Notes: generated by a model from the letters alone, not told the origin. A DNA stretch of 42,450 bases from an uncultured Bacteroidia bacterium (GCA_913009755.1 CAJVWU010000030.1:1-42450), one strand, 5' to 3'; numbered from the stretch's first letter, positions 17,228-29,400 are shown. Made by a program: numbers and translations.

Positions 17228-19117
17228 ATGAGTAAAGTTCATAGAGAAACCAAATCACTCGGGGAAGTCCATTCATCGGTGGACACCACTCAAAAGCGGG
17301 GTTTCTACAGGAAGCTCATGGCTTTTATGGGGCCGGCCTACCTGATCAGTGTTGGCTACATGGATCCGGGGAACTGGGCTACCGACATTGCCGGCGGCAG
17401 CCAGTTTGGCTACCAGTTGATTTGGGTTTTACTCATGTCCAACATCATGGCCCTGTTGCTGCAAAGCCTGAGCGTGAGGCTGGGCGTTGTCCGGGGCCGT
17501 GACCTGGCGCAGGCTTGTCGTGAAAGTTATCCGCGGGCTGTTAATTTTGTTCTTTACCTGCTGGCCGAGATAGCCATCATTGCCACCGACCTGGCCGAAG
17601 TGATCGGCATGGCCATTGGCCTGGAGCTTCTTTTTCATATTCCGATGATATATGGTGTTTTGCTTACCTTCCTCGATACTTTCCTGCTGCTTTTTCTGAT
17701 GAACAGGGGAATGCGGAGAATGGAAGCTTTTATCCTGGCCCTGGTCGGCATTATCGGGGTTGCTTTTTTCCTGGAAATGATTTTTGCCAAACCCGATATG
17801 GGGGAACTGGTCAACGGCTTTATCCCTTCAATACCCAACAATGCAGCTTTATACATTGCCATTGGTATCATCGGGGCCACGGTGATGCCGCATAACCTTT
17901 ACCTGCATTCATCACTGGTGCAGACCCGGAAATTTAAAAGGACACGGATAAACATCGGTGAAGCCTTCCGGTTTAACTTTTTCGATTCGATGATTGCCCT
18001 GAACATGGCCTTTTTTGTCAATGCGGCCATCATGATTTTGGCGGCTGCTACTTTTTACCAGGCGGGCATGTTTCATGTTTCCGAAATTCAGGATGCCTAC
18101 AAATTTCTTGCCCCTATGCTGGGCACGAAGTGGGCTGCCATCTTGTTTGCCGTGGCGTTGATAGCGGCAGGGCAGAGTTCAACACTGACAGGAACACTGG
18201 CCGGGCAGGTTATCATGGAAGGGTTCATCAATTTCAGGATACAGCCCTGGGCCAGGCGGTTGATCACCCGTTCGCTGGCCATTGTGCCTGCCATTTTAAC
18301 CCTGCTGGTATTGGGTGATGCTTATACGGGCAAACTCTTGGTGCTTAGCCAGGTGGTATTGAGTATGCAACTGGGTTTTGCCGTGATTCCCCTGATCCAT
18401 TTTGTAAGTGATAAAAAAGCCATGGGCAAATTTGCCATCAACACGTACATAAAGATACTTTCCTGGGTTATTGCTCTGGTCATTGTTTTTCTGAATGCCA
18501 AACTGGTTATGAATGAATTTTCCGGATGGTTGGAGATTACGGCACACCCTGTTTTGCTATATGTTTTTGCCATCCCTGCTTTGCTTGGTGTGGGTGCTCT
18601 TTTGGTTTACATCATCTTTACACCGCTTATTCAGCAGGCAAAGGTTAAAATTACGGATGTTATCCATCCCCTTGCTGTGGCGACAAGAAAAATATCAAAA
18701 CCAATTTATCATCGTGTGGTTATTGCCCTTGATTTTTCAAAGGCCGATGAAAGTGTGATACGCCATGGCCTGTCAATGGGTGGGTCTGGTTCCGAGTATT
18801 TGTTCATCCATATTGTGGAAAGTGCAACAGCTTTGGTTTATGGTGATGAGACCGGTGATATGGAAGCCGTGAGCGATGAAAAACGGTTGGAGAAATTTAC
18901 TGTAAATATCAGCCAATGGGGCTATGAAATCCAAACCAAAGTGGGATATGGCAATCCAAAAAAACTGATTCCCGAATATGTTCAGGAGTTCAATGCCGAC
19001 CTGCTGGTTATGGGTTCGCACGGTCATGGGTGGTTCAAAGATTTATTGTTTGGTACCACCATCGAAAAAGTCCGCCATAGGGTGAATATTCCGGTGCTGA
19101 TCGTTAGAGAGGGGTGA
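17228..19117 (+). CDS. mntH: Nramp-family divalent metal transporter fused to a UspA domain
   Basis: A 629-residue fusion. Residues about 30-480 are an Nramp (MntH-like) proton-coupled Mn2+/Fe2+ importer with about eleven membrane helices. Metal-site motifs are DPGN (Asp46-Asn49) in helix 1 and MPH (Met220-His222) in helix 6, with GATVMPHNLYLHSSL around the latter. Residues about 495-629 form a universal stress protein domain with the ATP-binding pattern GSHGHGWFKDLLFGTT, complete in G-2x-G-9x-G-T. The C-terminal domain should lie in the cytoplasm and may sense nucleotide or stress. ATG 17228 is chosen; an earlier in-frame TTG at 17186 is less likely. The fusion is known in Bacteroidota. Confidence 0.93.
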   Translation: MSKVHRETKSLGEVHSSVDTTQKRGFYRKLMAFMGPAYLISVGYMDPGNWATDIAGGSQFGYQLIWVLLMSNIMALLLQSLSVRLGVVRGRDLAQACRESYPRAVNFVLYLLAEIAIIATDLAEVIGMAIGLELLFHIPMIYGVLLTFLDTFLLLFLMNRGMRRMEAFILALVGIIGVAFFLEMIFAKPDMGELVNGFIPSIPNNAALYIAIGIIGATVMPHNLYLHSSLVQTRKFKRTRINIGEAFRFNFFDSMIALNMAFFVNAAIMILAAATFYQAGMFHVSEIQDAYKFLAPMLGTKWAAILFAVALIAAGQSSTLTGTLAGQVIMEGFINFRIQPWARRLITRSLAIVPAILTLLVLGDAYTGKLLVLSQVVLSMQLGFAVIPLIHFVSDKKAMGKFAINTYIKILSWVIALVIVFLNAKLVMNEFSGWLEITAHPVLLYVFAIPALLGVGALLVYIIFTPLIQQAKVKITDVIHPLAVATRKISKPIYHRVVIALDFSKADESVIRHGLSMGGSGSEYLFIHIVESATALVYGDETGDMEAVSDEKRLEKFTVNISQWGYEIQTKVGYGNPKKLIPEYVQEFNADLLVMGSHGHGWFKDLLFGTTIEKVRHRVNIPVLIVREG

Positions 19118-19469
19118 GACTGGATTATGGATGCATGATGCTGGATACCACTGATTGGAGATTACCTTATGAAACAGACAATCAACAACCCCCGTTCAGT
19201 GCTGAGGAGCCGGCGAAGGATAGTGGGTTGGCGCGACGAAAGAATCCAGAGGCCATGAAACACGAAGCTTTGGCAGTACCATTAGTTGATCAGGGCTCTC
19301 ACGTCAGCCGGTGCGTGTGTCCGCCCGATTTCCTCAGAGCTGAACGTTTAAGGGGACAGCGGTTTCAGTTGGTTGATTATCTGCCGAAGGATGAATCTAA
19401 CGGCTCAAAATAAATTTCTCTCTTTCAAACCCATCTCCCCCAATACCTAACTCTTTCCCTCTTAACTCA
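19118..19469. other. Intergenic stretch between convergent genes, no gene supported
   Basis: This 350-base gap separates the plus-strand transporter from the minus-strand propeller gene. It contains an open stretch of 99 codons from a GTG at 19114, rich in charged residues and with no signal peptide or recognised motif. It is GC-richer than a typical spacer. It may be a decayed gene or a structured transcript; neither is supported enough to call. Confidence 0.4.
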
Positions 19470-22400
19470 TTACTCCACCACCGGTGCCCCGGCAGCCTGA
19501 AGGGCTTTCTTCAATGCCGGCAGTTTGTTGGTAATGATATCCTCAAGCGTTGTCTGAATGTTGTCATAATCGGCCTGTGCCAGGTGAAGGCTTTTGATAG
19601 CCGTTTGCGTTGGCCCGTAAGTTGAATTGTTGACCACGGCATACGCTGCCTGCAAGCGGTTTTTAACGGTCGGCGGATATTTTTCACCGATCTGTTCTTT
19701 CGACTTGTTCCCGTTCATCCGGGCATCCAGTTTCAGCAATTCCAGCCGCACGTCTTCAACTTGTTTATCCAGTTCTCCCGGTTCAGCTTCCGAAAGGGCA
19801 AGGGCTTTTTGCATGCCTTTGATTTTTTTCAATGCATTTTGCAGCGACAGGGATGTGGCAGAGATATCTCCCCACAACGCCTGTACTTTTTTCCAGAAAG
19901 CAACGGTTTCGGTGGGGGTTGCCCCTTTGAGCACACCATGCCTGATGGGTACCACTTTAAAGGTAACGGGATTGGATAAATTGGTTACTACACCGTCAAT
20001 TTCTTTGGAAAGGGAAACCGTATAACTACCGGGCAGTACCATAGCTCCGTTCTGCCTCCAGTAGTTTTCACCCTTAAAAGGCCTTGAATGAATATCTATG
20101 ACTTTGTCGGAAGGATAAGTCAAATTCCATGAAACGCGGTGAAACCCTTTGGAAGCGGAACCTTTTAACCGCCTGATCATATTCCCTGTGCTGTCTTTCA
20201 CCGTGAGCCAGATAACGGGACTGTCTTCCATGCGTTCATCCTCCAACTCATTCCATGAAGGGAATTCCACATTTTTAAACTCTTTGTTCAGTTTCTTTTC
20301 TTTTTCTTCACGGACTGATTTTTTTGTTTTGTATCCTTCTTTCAGATAATAAGTAAACTGTGCCCCGAAAGGCGGATTGGGGGCAGTAAAATAAGCTGCT
20401 CCCTGTGCACCTTTGCCTATACGTTGGATGTACCACATCGCATCCCGTGTGGGGAACAAAGTAGCTTCTTTTTTGAGTTGGTCTGCCGAAACATGGCGTA
20501 AGGCACTGTAATCGTCAAACACGTAAAAGCTACGTCCGAATGAAGCCCCGATGAGGTCGTTCTCACGATGCTGGATGGCCAGGTCACGAAAGGGGATGGT
20601 GGGTACACCGCCTGTGATCTTAATCCAGCGACCACCGCCGTCCAGTGTAAAATAGATGCCGAATTCAGTGCCAAGAAACATCAGGTTAGTATCTTTGTCA
20701 TCCTGGACAACCCGCCATACCAGTGTTTTATCAGGCAGGTTGCTGCGGATGGATTTCCAGCTTTTACCACGGTTTGTGCTTTTTAAAAGATAAGGCGTCA
20801 GGTCGCCGTATTTGTGATTATCCAAAACAACATAAACCGTATTGGCATCAAAAAGGTCGGCTTTGATGTCGTTGACAAATGCCGTTCGGGGAACACCCGG
20901 TAGGTTACCGACAGGGATTTTTTTCCAGTTTTTGCCGCCGTCATCGGTTACCTGGATCAACCCGTCATCAGTACCGGCATAGATCAATCCTTCGTGTAAT
21001 GGGGACTCTGCCAGGGAAGTGATGGTGTTGAATTCCGACATGGCATACACATCCCAGGGTGCATCATAACCCCAGGTTTTGCCCATAATAGGAAGTTTCA
21101 TCCTGTCCTGATGACGGGTCAGGTCGCCCGAAATGGGTGTCCAGCTATCACCATAATCATCCGACCGCCACACCCGTTGCGAAGCATAATAAATCCGGCT
21201 GTTGGAATGCGGGCTGACCAAAACAGGGGCATCCCAGTTGTACCGTTCATAATTCTCTCCCGAGTCAGGCTGTGGCTGAATTGAAATGATCTCCCCTGTG
21301 GTCAGGTCTATGCGGTTCAGGTGCCCTTCCTGCCACTCGGCATATACGAGATCCGGTTTTCCGGGAATCGTTGCCGGCTGATGGCCGTCGGCACCCAGGA
21401 TAACATGCCAGTCTTCGTTGGTGATGCCTTCCCATCTGTCGGTTCGTGAAGGCCCCCGTTCCGTACTGTTGTCCTGTGTTCCGCCAATGATGTGATAAAA
21501 CGGGTAAGCATCGTCAACGGCCACTTTATAAAACTGGGTGAGGGGCAGGTTGGCAATAAACCGCCAGTTTTTGGCCAGGTCATAAGTTTCATAAAGGCCA
21601 CCGTCCGTGCCAACAAGCAAATAATTTTTATCTTTTGATTTAAAAGCAATAGCATGGTTGTCAGAATGTTTTTTCTTTTCCTGTAACCTTCTGAAGGTTT
21701 TGCCCCCGTCAACCGAAACCTGTATTCTTACATCGCACAAATAAATGCGGTCGAACCGGTGCGGGTCGGCATACAATTCCTGGTAATAGTGTGGTCCGGT
21801 AGCTCCGGATACTACCGAAGACTGTTTCGACCATGAAGCACCGCGGTTTGTTGTTTTGAAAACACCGCCTGTCCTGATGTCCAGCTCAATGGCTGCATAC
21901 ACCACATCCGGTTTCTGAGGGGATATCGCAAGTCCGATCTTTCCCATATTTCCTGTGGGAAGACCTTTTTTCAACCTGATCCATGTTCTTCCGCCATCTT
22001 CCGACCGGTAAATACCGCTTCCTGGACCGCCGCCCATATAGGCTGCCACATCACGATGGCGTTGCCAGGTTGCTGCATACAAGCGGTCAGGGTTACGTGG
22101 GTCAATGGCCAGATCGGTTGCCCCTGTCCATTCATCATCACCCAATACCTTTTTCCATGTTTTTCCTCCGTCAACGGTTTTATAAACTCCCCGCTGGCCC
22201 CCTTTGTTCCAGAGCGGACCCTGGGCGGCGACCCACACAATATCGGGGTTGTCGGGGTGGATGATAATCTTTGAAATATGTTGCGATTCTTTCAAACCCA
22301 TATTCTGCCAGTGTTCGCCCTCATCGGTGCTTTTGTAAACACCGTCGCCATAACCCACATGACGGCCGCCCACATTTTCACCGGTTCCCACCCACACGGT

Positions 22401-22721
22401 GTGGTGGTTTGTCGGGTCAATGGTCAGGCAACCGATGGAGTAAGCTTTCTGATGTTCAAAAACCGGCTTCCAGGTTGTCCCGGAATTTTCTGTTTTCCAC
22501 ACACCGCCTGATCCGGCAGCAACATACCAGCTATTTTCATCAACCGGATCAATGGCAATGTCGGCAATGCGGCCTGACATAAATGCCGGACCGATGCTAC
22601 GGAGTTTTAAACCGGAAAAGGTTTTATCGGATAACAGGGAATCATTCTCCTGGCCGAGAACAGGAAGGATAAAAATCACTGAAAAACAAAATAAAACACA
22701 TCGAAATACAACTCTTATCAT
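19470..22721 (-). CDS. Secreted VPS10/BNR beta-propeller protein
   Basis: A 1083-residue exported protein with a signal peptide to about residue 23 (ILPVLGQ). Residues about 35-760 contain repeated Asp-box turns: KTENSGTTW, KSTDEGEHW, KTVDGGKTW, RSEDGGRTW, RSDDYGDSW, VTDDGGKNW, KSTNRGKSW. They indicate the sortilin (VPS10)-type propeller found in many proteins annotated as glycosyl hydrolase. A Pro/Tyr-rich segment and an Ig-like region (about 820-960, ending VTFKVVPIRHG) follow, then a helical, probably coiled-coil C-terminus. No type IX sorting domain and no lipobox are visible, so it is probably periplasmic. Substrate is unknown; Asp boxes alone do not prove hydrolase activity. Confidence 0.85.
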   Translation of the reverse strand: MIRVVFRCVLFCFSVIFILPVLGQENDSLLSDKTFSGLKLRSIGPAFMSGRIADIAIDPVDENSWYVAAGSGGVWKTENSGTTWKPVFEHQKAYSIGCLTIDPTNHHTVWVGTGENVGGRHVGYGDGVYKSTDEGEHWQNMGLKESQHISKIIIHPDNPDIVWVAAQGPLWNKGGQRGVYKTVDGGKTWKKVLGDDEWTGATDLAIDPRNPDRLYAATWQRHRDVAAYMGGGPGSGIYRSEDGGRTWIRLKKGLPTGNMGKIGLAISPQKPDVVYAAIELDIRTGGVFKTTNRGASWSKQSSVVSGATGPHYYQELYADPHRFDRIYLCDVRIQVSVDGGKTFRRLQEKKKHSDNHAIAFKSKDKNYLLVGTDGGLYETYDLAKNWRFIANLPLTQFYKVAVDDAYPFYHIIGGTQDNSTERGPSRTDRWEGITNEDWHVILGADGHQPATIPGKPDLVYAEWQEGHLNRIDLTTGEIISIQPQPDSGENYERYNWDAPVLVSPHSNSRIYYASQRVWRSDDYGDSWTPISGDLTRHQDRMKLPIMGKTWGYDAPWDVYAMSEFNTITSLAESPLHEGLIYAGTDDGLIQVTDDGGKNWKKIPVGNLPGVPRTAFVNDIKADLFDANTVYVVLDNHKYGDLTPYLLKSTNRGKSWKSIRSNLPDKTLVWRVVQDDKDTNLMFLGTEFGIYFTLDGGGRWIKITGGVPTIPFRDLAIQHRENDLIGASFGRSFYVFDDYSALRHVSADQLKKEATLFPTRDAMWYIQRIGKGAQGAAYFTAPNPPFGAQFTYYLKEGYKTKKSVREEKEKKLNKEFKNVEFPSWNELEDERMEDSPVIWLTVKDSTGNMIRRLKGSASKGFHRVSWNLTYPSDKVIDIHSRPFKGENYWRQNGAMVLPGSYTVSLSKEIDGVVTNLSNPVTFKVVPIRHGVLKGATPTETVAFWKKVQALWGDISATSLSLQNALKKIKGMQKALALSEAEPGELDKQVEDVRLELLKLDARMNGNKSKEQIGEKYPPTVKNRLQAAYAVVNNSTYGPTQTAIKSLHLAQADYDNIQTTLEDIITNKLPALKKALQAAGAPVVE

Positions 22722-22745
22722 GGCTTTTTATTATTTTTTAATTTT

Positions 22746-22753
22746 CAAATCTA
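22746..22753 (-). promoter_or_regulatory. -7 promoter element for the propeller gene
   Basis: TAGATTTG on the minus strand, the same octamer as before the glycogen gene, 25 bases before the ATG at 22721. Confidence 0.55.
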
Positions 22754-23002
22754 AAGTATATTTTTCTAATTCGCGATATTTTAAAATACAGTTGACAACA
22801 AAATTCAGGATAAATCATCATAAGTTAATACTTTGTTAAGAAACTTGCCTTTGCCAGAAATGATTTTAAATAACACAGGACTATCAGAATGATAAATAAA
22901 ATATTTCAGTATTTTGAAAAACTTTTTGAAAGGAACCCTTATCTGTTCAGGATGCGTGCTATGCTTTGTTGAAACATGATTACAAAACTTTTGGGAAACA
23001 AA

Positions 23003-23277
23003 TGTACGGTTTCTCACGTAGAATTACGTGATGAATAGGAAGTCAGTTGTATTGAGTTGGATCAATGGTGGAAATTACTGAAAACACGACAGGTGTTTTA
23101 GGAGTCAGGATGATGGGGGGTGGCTTTGGTGGTTGTACGTTGAATTGGGTGGAAAAGTCACGGGTATCTACTTTTAAGGACAGGATCATGGCAGGTTACA
23201 ATACACCGGAAGGGGATATCCCACGGATTTATGAAGTACAGATTGAAGGGGAGACAAAGTATTTGAAAGATCAATAA
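23003..23277 (+). pseudogene. galK: Decayed C-terminus of galactokinase
   Basis: The frame ending at 23277 encodes TTGVLGVRMMGGGFGGCTLN, the GHMP-kinase motif 3 of galactokinase, and a matching tail ending GETKYLKDQ. Upstream, a second frame (23003-23062) reads VSHVELRDE, then TAG at 23036, then EVSCIELDQ. This fits the family pattern SH-x-x-LRDDYEVS-x-x-ELD with Tyr changed to stop, and a frameshift between 23062 and 23067 joins the two frames. The catalytic N-terminal three-quarters is not in the window; the preceding bases (22722-23002) are AT-rich spacer with the propeller promoter. This is a remnant of a lost galK and has no function as a kinase. Confidence 0.85.
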
Positions 23278-23346
23278 ATCTGAAGGAGATACTTAACTTC
23301 CGATCAAAATCAGGAGAGGAAGGGTTGATTTTTTGAAAGATTTTTG

Positions 23347-23354
23347 TAATATTG
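23347..23354 (+). promoter_or_regulatory. Possible -7 element for the esterase/phosphatase giant gene
   Basis: TAATATTG matches TAnnTTTG with one mismatch, with a TTG about 20 bases upstream (near 23325). It lies 67 bases before the ATG at 23421. Confidence 0.3.
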
Positions 23355-23420
23355 TAGTGTCATTTAAAGCAAAACTATTCATTACTAAAACGTGTTGATT
23401 ATAATCATGATATTAAAAGC

Positions 23421-26400
23421 ATGCGGGATAAAATTCAAATATCCACTTTTATAGTCGGCTTTTTTATGGGGCTGAGTACCCTGTTTGGTCAAAATATTGT
23501 TCATACCTCTATTTATAGTGCTGCCCTGGATTCAACGATCAATGTTGATGTTTACCTTCCACCCGGTTATGCCGCCAATCCTGATACTTATTACCCTTTA
23601 GTAATTTATATGCACGGATGGGCTGAAGACCAGGGGGCAATGCAAAACATTGCCAATAATGCCGAAACACTGATCAATGCCGGGACGATTGATCCTCTTG
23701 TGATGGTTTGTGCCGACAACAGCCCCAACCCTTTTGACGGCAATATGTATATGAATTCCCCGGTCTGGGGTGATTGGGAAACTTTCACGATGAATGATCT
23801 GATTCCCTGGATAGAAGAAAATTACCGGGTCATGCCTTTCCGGAAATATCAGGGGATAATTGGAGAGTCCATGGGGGCATACGGTGCACTAAGGTATGGG
23901 ATTGAACAAAAAACGAAATTTGCAGCCGTGGCGGGACATGCAGCACCGCTTGGTTTGGATGTGATTATTGAGGATTTAAGGCAGGAAGTAGAAAATGAAA
24001 ATACAGGGCCACCTTATTTTTATGATTACGATTCCGCCCCGGGGCATTTTACCAAAGTTATCTTTCTGGGTGCCGGTGCCTTTTCCCCTAATTTGAATAC
24101 ACCGCAAACCTATGTTGATCCCCGTGTAGTTGAATTTCCATTTGACGATAGTTGTCACCTGATTGATACCGTATTTTCCAAATGGATGGTGCAGGAGTTG
24201 TCAAACCGCGTCAGGTCATTGACCACACAGGACAGTGTGGGCATATTGTTTGGTGACGGAACAAACGATGCACTTCATTTTTATCCGGGCAACCTGGCAT
24301 TCAGGGATACACTAAATAAAATCGGTATCCCCTATAAATTTTACTCGCATAACGGCGGGCATTCCATGCCTGAAGCTTTTCAGGATTTGTCATTGGAGTT
24401 TCTGGATTCATTGATGCTGCCCCCGGTGCTCAATCCTGTTTATTTGTGTATTCCTCCCTCGGATTTATATGTTGACAATATCGGCCAGACTTCTGCTGAC
24501 CTGGGCTGGACAGAAAACGGCCAGGCAACTGCATGGGAAATCATGCTGGATACTGCCGGTTTCGATACTTTGAACAAAGCGCCTGTCACAGTTGCGTTAA
24601 ATCCTTATCATTGGATTGACCTGATCCCGGGAACAGATTATGACTGGTATGTACGCTCAAATTGCGGAACAGGAGACAGTTCCGTTTGGGTTGGCCCAAA
24701 CGCATTCCAGACATTATGCGCTCCATATGTGGCTACCTTTGTTGAAAACTTTGACAAAGAAACTGTACCGGAACTACCGAACTGCTGGTCGTCAATCACT
24801 CGCAATACATCGGCTTTAGTCCAAACGGTTGATTCCCTCTATTATTCATCCGGAAATGCCGTGACATTGTACAATGCATCCGATACGCTTGCTTCTGTGC
24901 TGTTGATTACACCTGAGTTTTCAGACCTCAGCTCACAAAATAACCGGATTAGATTTATGTCCCGGACATGGCAGGATACCTGTTCAGTGATCATCGGAAC
25001 AATGTCCGATCCGGCTGACACCCTGACATTTCATGCTTTTGACACGATCGTGTCATTTCCTAAATACCAGGAATTCATTGTTGATTTTGATACGAGTTAT
25101 AAAATAAGCGACAATTATATTGCTTTTAAACACGGTCAATCCGGAACCTCACGATATATTTATATTGACAATTTTAATTACGAAACCATCCCCTGTGCCA
25201 TGCCTGACAGCTTGTTTGCCGACAGCCTCACCCGCACGACGGCCAACCTGAACTGGAAAGAGAACGGCTTCGCCCAATCCTGGCTGATCATGGTTGACAC
25301 GGCAGGTTTCGACACGACGGGCTACAGCCCGGTAACTATCACCGGCAACCCTTACAAAGCCACCGGCCTGACTTCCAACACCGGTTACGACTGGTATGTA
25401 AAATCCTACTGCGGATTCGGGGATTCCCTTTCCGGCTGGGTGGGCCCCAATACGTTCACCACACGGTGCGACCCGTTCACCGTTCCCTTTACCGAACCCT
25501 TTGACGGGCTGGACACCCTGCCCGACTGCTGGTTCACCCTGACAAACGACCAACTGGCCAAAGTTTCGTTGTCTGACTCGCTGGCCTGGTCCGATTCTCT
25601 GGCCGCCGGTCTTTACGGAGGCCAGGACACCACAAAGTTCGTTGCCCTGATCGCCCCCGAAGTCAGCGACCTTGTCTCACAGGACAACCGAATCCGGTTC
25701 ATGGCAAGAACATACACCGACACAGCCACCCTTGTCGTAGGAACGATGAGCGATCCGTTCGACACGCTGGCATTTACCGGTTACGACACACTTACCATCC
25801 TGCCAACTTACCAGGAATACACCGTAATGTTCGACACCAATTACAAACTCACAGATGAGTACATTACTTTCAAACATGGTATGTCCGGCAAATCGCAGAG
25901 CATCTTTTTGGACGACATCAGTTATGAAACTATTCCCTGTGCCCTTCCCGACAGCTTGTTTGCCGACAGCCTCACCCGCACCACGGCCGGGCTGCACTGG
26001 AAGGAAAACGGCTTTGCCACCACCTGGCTGATCATGGTTGACACGGCAGGTTTCGACACGACGGGCTACAGCCCGATAACAACAACCGGCAACCCTTACA
26101 AAGCCACCGGCCTGACTTCCAACACCGGTTACGACTGGTATGTAAAATCCTACTGCGGATTCGGGGATTCCCTTTCCGGCTGGGTGGGCCCCAATACGTT
26201 CACCACACGGTGCGACCCGTTCACCGTTCCCTTTACCGAACCCTTTGACGGGCTGGACACCCTGCCCGACTGCTGGTTCACCCTGACAAACGACCAACTG
26301 GCCAAAGTTTCGTTGTCTGACTCGCTGGCCTGGTCCGATTCTCTGGCCGCCGGTCTTTACGGAGGCCAGGACACCACAAAGTTCGTTGCCCTGATCGCCC

Positions 26401-29400
26401 CCGAAGTCAGCGACCTTGTCTCACAGGACAACCGAATCCGGTTCATGGCAAGAACATACACCGACACAGCCACCCTTGTCGTAGGAACGATGAGCGATCC
26501 GTTCGACACGCTGGCATTTACCGGTTACGACACACTTACCATCCTGCCGGTTTACAACGAATACACCGTAATGTTCGACACCAATTACAAACTCACAGAT
26601 GAGTACATTACTTTCAAACATGGTATGTCCGGCAAATCGCAGAGCATCTTTTTGGACGACATCAGTTACGAGGTGATCCCCTGCGTCCTGCCCGACAGCC
26701 TCTATGCCGATAGTGTAGCACCTACAGCAGCCAAATTATTTTGGACTGAACACAATTTTGCCAAGAACTGGGAAATGATGATCGACACGGCAGGTTTTGA
26801 CACCACAGGTGTTACACCGGAGACTGTCTATGAGAATCCTTATGTCAGAACCGGTTTACGGCCCAATACATCTTACGAATGGTACATTAAGACCTGCTGC
26901 AATGTGGGCGATACGGTATCGCAATGGACTGGCCCTTCAACTTTCACAACCAGAAGTCTGACACGGAAAGCGCCTTATCTGCTATATGACGGAGTAGATA
27001 CTGCCATGCAGCTAAACTGGCAATTGAATGATTCAGCTTCGTGCACCATTGATTGGGGTGTTGATTTGAACTACGATTCAACGGCCCAAACCATTGAATA
27101 TGGAGATGATCACCAGCATCAATATACATTTGCAGGATTATCGGAAGATACAAAGTATTATTATCAGGTGACCATTGGCAATGAAATATATACCGGTGAT
27201 TTTAAAACAGCTCCCCCGGAAACAAGTACGAAATTCTCATTTTTTGCGTATGGTGACACAAGGACCAACCCCGCCGCACACGATAGTGTAGCTGAAAAGA
27301 TCCTTGAGAACATTCAAAACGACACAGCAGCACAAACATTCATCCTGGCATCGGGTGATCTTGTCGCTAACGGAGATAATGAAGCCGACTGGGATGATCA
27401 GTTTTTCGATCCGCAATATGCCAACATTCAGGAGATGCTGCGGACGTTGCCCTATATGGCCTGCATGGGGAACCATGAACGACAGGGGACAGGGTTCGGT
27501 AAATATTTCCCTTATGTTTTTTATAATTCTCCCAGGTTTTACGGTTCATTTGATTATGCCAACGCCCATTTTATCATCATTGACCAGTACACCGATTATT
27601 CCTCCGGTAGCGACCAGTATATCTGGCTTGAAAATGACCTCGCAGGAACGAATAAGCCGTGGAAGATCATTGTCTTGCATGAGCCGGGATGGACAGCAGG
27701 CGGTCATGCCAATAACACTGATGTCCAGGATTATATCCAGCCACTTTGCGAAACATACAACGTTCAGTTTGTTTTTGGCGGACACAATCACTATTATGCC
27801 CGGGCAGAAGTCAATGGCGTCATCCACATTACCACGGGAGGAGGGGGCGCCCCGCTTTATCCGGTCAATCCCTCTGCCGATTCGATCAAAGTCGCCAATA
27901 TGTCTTATCATTTTTGTAAGGTGAGCATTGATAATAACCTGTGTACATTTACCGCTATCGACAGGGATGGAAATACCATTGATTCATTAACAAAACGAAT
28001 ATATATTTGTCCGGATCCCGACAGTCTTTATACGAATAGTATCACACAAACTGCAGCAAAACTGAACTGGACTGAAAACGGCACAGCAACTCAATGGCAG
28101 CTCAGGGCAGATGTGGCCGGTTTTGATACGACAGGTGTCACCCCGGTAACCATTACCGAAAACCCATACCAGCTAACAGGATTAATCTCAAACACCTCTT
28201 ACGACTGGTACATCAGGGCCTACTGCGGGGCAGGCGACAGTTCACGGTGGGTTGACCCGGAAACGTTCACTACCTTATGTGATCCGGTTACTGCTTCGGT
28301 GACGGAAAATTTTGACGGATTGACGGTTCCGGAGATACCCGGTTGCTGGTCATTAATCAATACCGACACACTGGAAAACGTGATAACCATTGACTCTCTT
28401 GCGGCTTCGGGAACGATAGCCGCCGCATTGTTTGGCAGGAAAGATACGACGGATTTTATTGCTTTGATCACACCCGGGTTCAGTGACCTCCCTTCACAGA
28501 AAAACCAGGTGAGATTCATGGCCAGAACTTACACCGGCAATTCCAGCCTGATCGTGGGTACAATGGCTGACCCGGCTGACACACTTACTTTCAAAGGTTT
28601 TGATACTGTTGCGGTGAATACGCAATACAGTGAGTTCACCATACTTTTTGACACGAATTACAAAGATACCGCACAATACATTGTCTTCAAACACGGCATG
28701 TCGGACACCTCCTTTGTGATCATCATTGATGACTTCAACTATGAGGAAATTCCCTATCTGTATGTTGATCCTTCGGATACGCTTGTTCCTGTCTTGTCCG
28801 ATTCGGTGAATTTGACATTATCTTCCAATACAACCTGGTCGGTTTCTGAAAATGCGGACTGGTTTGAGGTGTTGCCTGCCGGAGGGGCCGGAGATGATTC
28901 GCTGGCAGTGGTTTACAACACCAACGATTCAGGGCATGAACGTACCGATACTATCCTGGTCACCTCCATTTACGGGGATGTGGATACGGTATATGTTACC
29001 CAGGAGAGTCCGCATTTTCAGCCTGTGTGGACAGGAAATCCATTGGACTCCATGAATTTTGTTGTGGACAGTGCTTTTCTTAACGAACTTTACCTGCAGG
29101 CAGGGGATGAAATAGCCGTCTTTGATTATGATTCCACTATTCCGGGAGAGGTGTGTGTGGGTGTGGTGGTTTTGACCGGTGAGTTTACACCAGACGTTAA
29201 TTATACAATAAGTGCAGCAACAGACGATCCTGATATTTCAGGTCTGCAAGGTTTTATAAACGGGGATTCCATCCGTTACCGTTATTGGGATGCCAGTGAA
29301 TCGGCAGAAGTCTTTGTTTATCACGCCAGATATAATCCTGCAAATGATAGTTCTTTTATTTCGTTGGGAACCGCAGTTGTTGGTCTTGACGGCCATTTAT

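Noticed and set aside
19114-19413. 99-codon plus-strand ORF after the transporter
   Set aside because: GTG start inside the transporter stop, no motif, no signal peptide; kept only as a gap description.
19470-22721. Calling the propeller protein a glycosyl hydrolase or sialidase
   Set aside because: Asp boxes show the fold only; no catalytic residues of a sialidase were identified.
25149-26297. Long antisense ORFs opposite the giant gene
   Set aside because: They are reverse-frame shadows of the duplicated modules and repeat with the same period.
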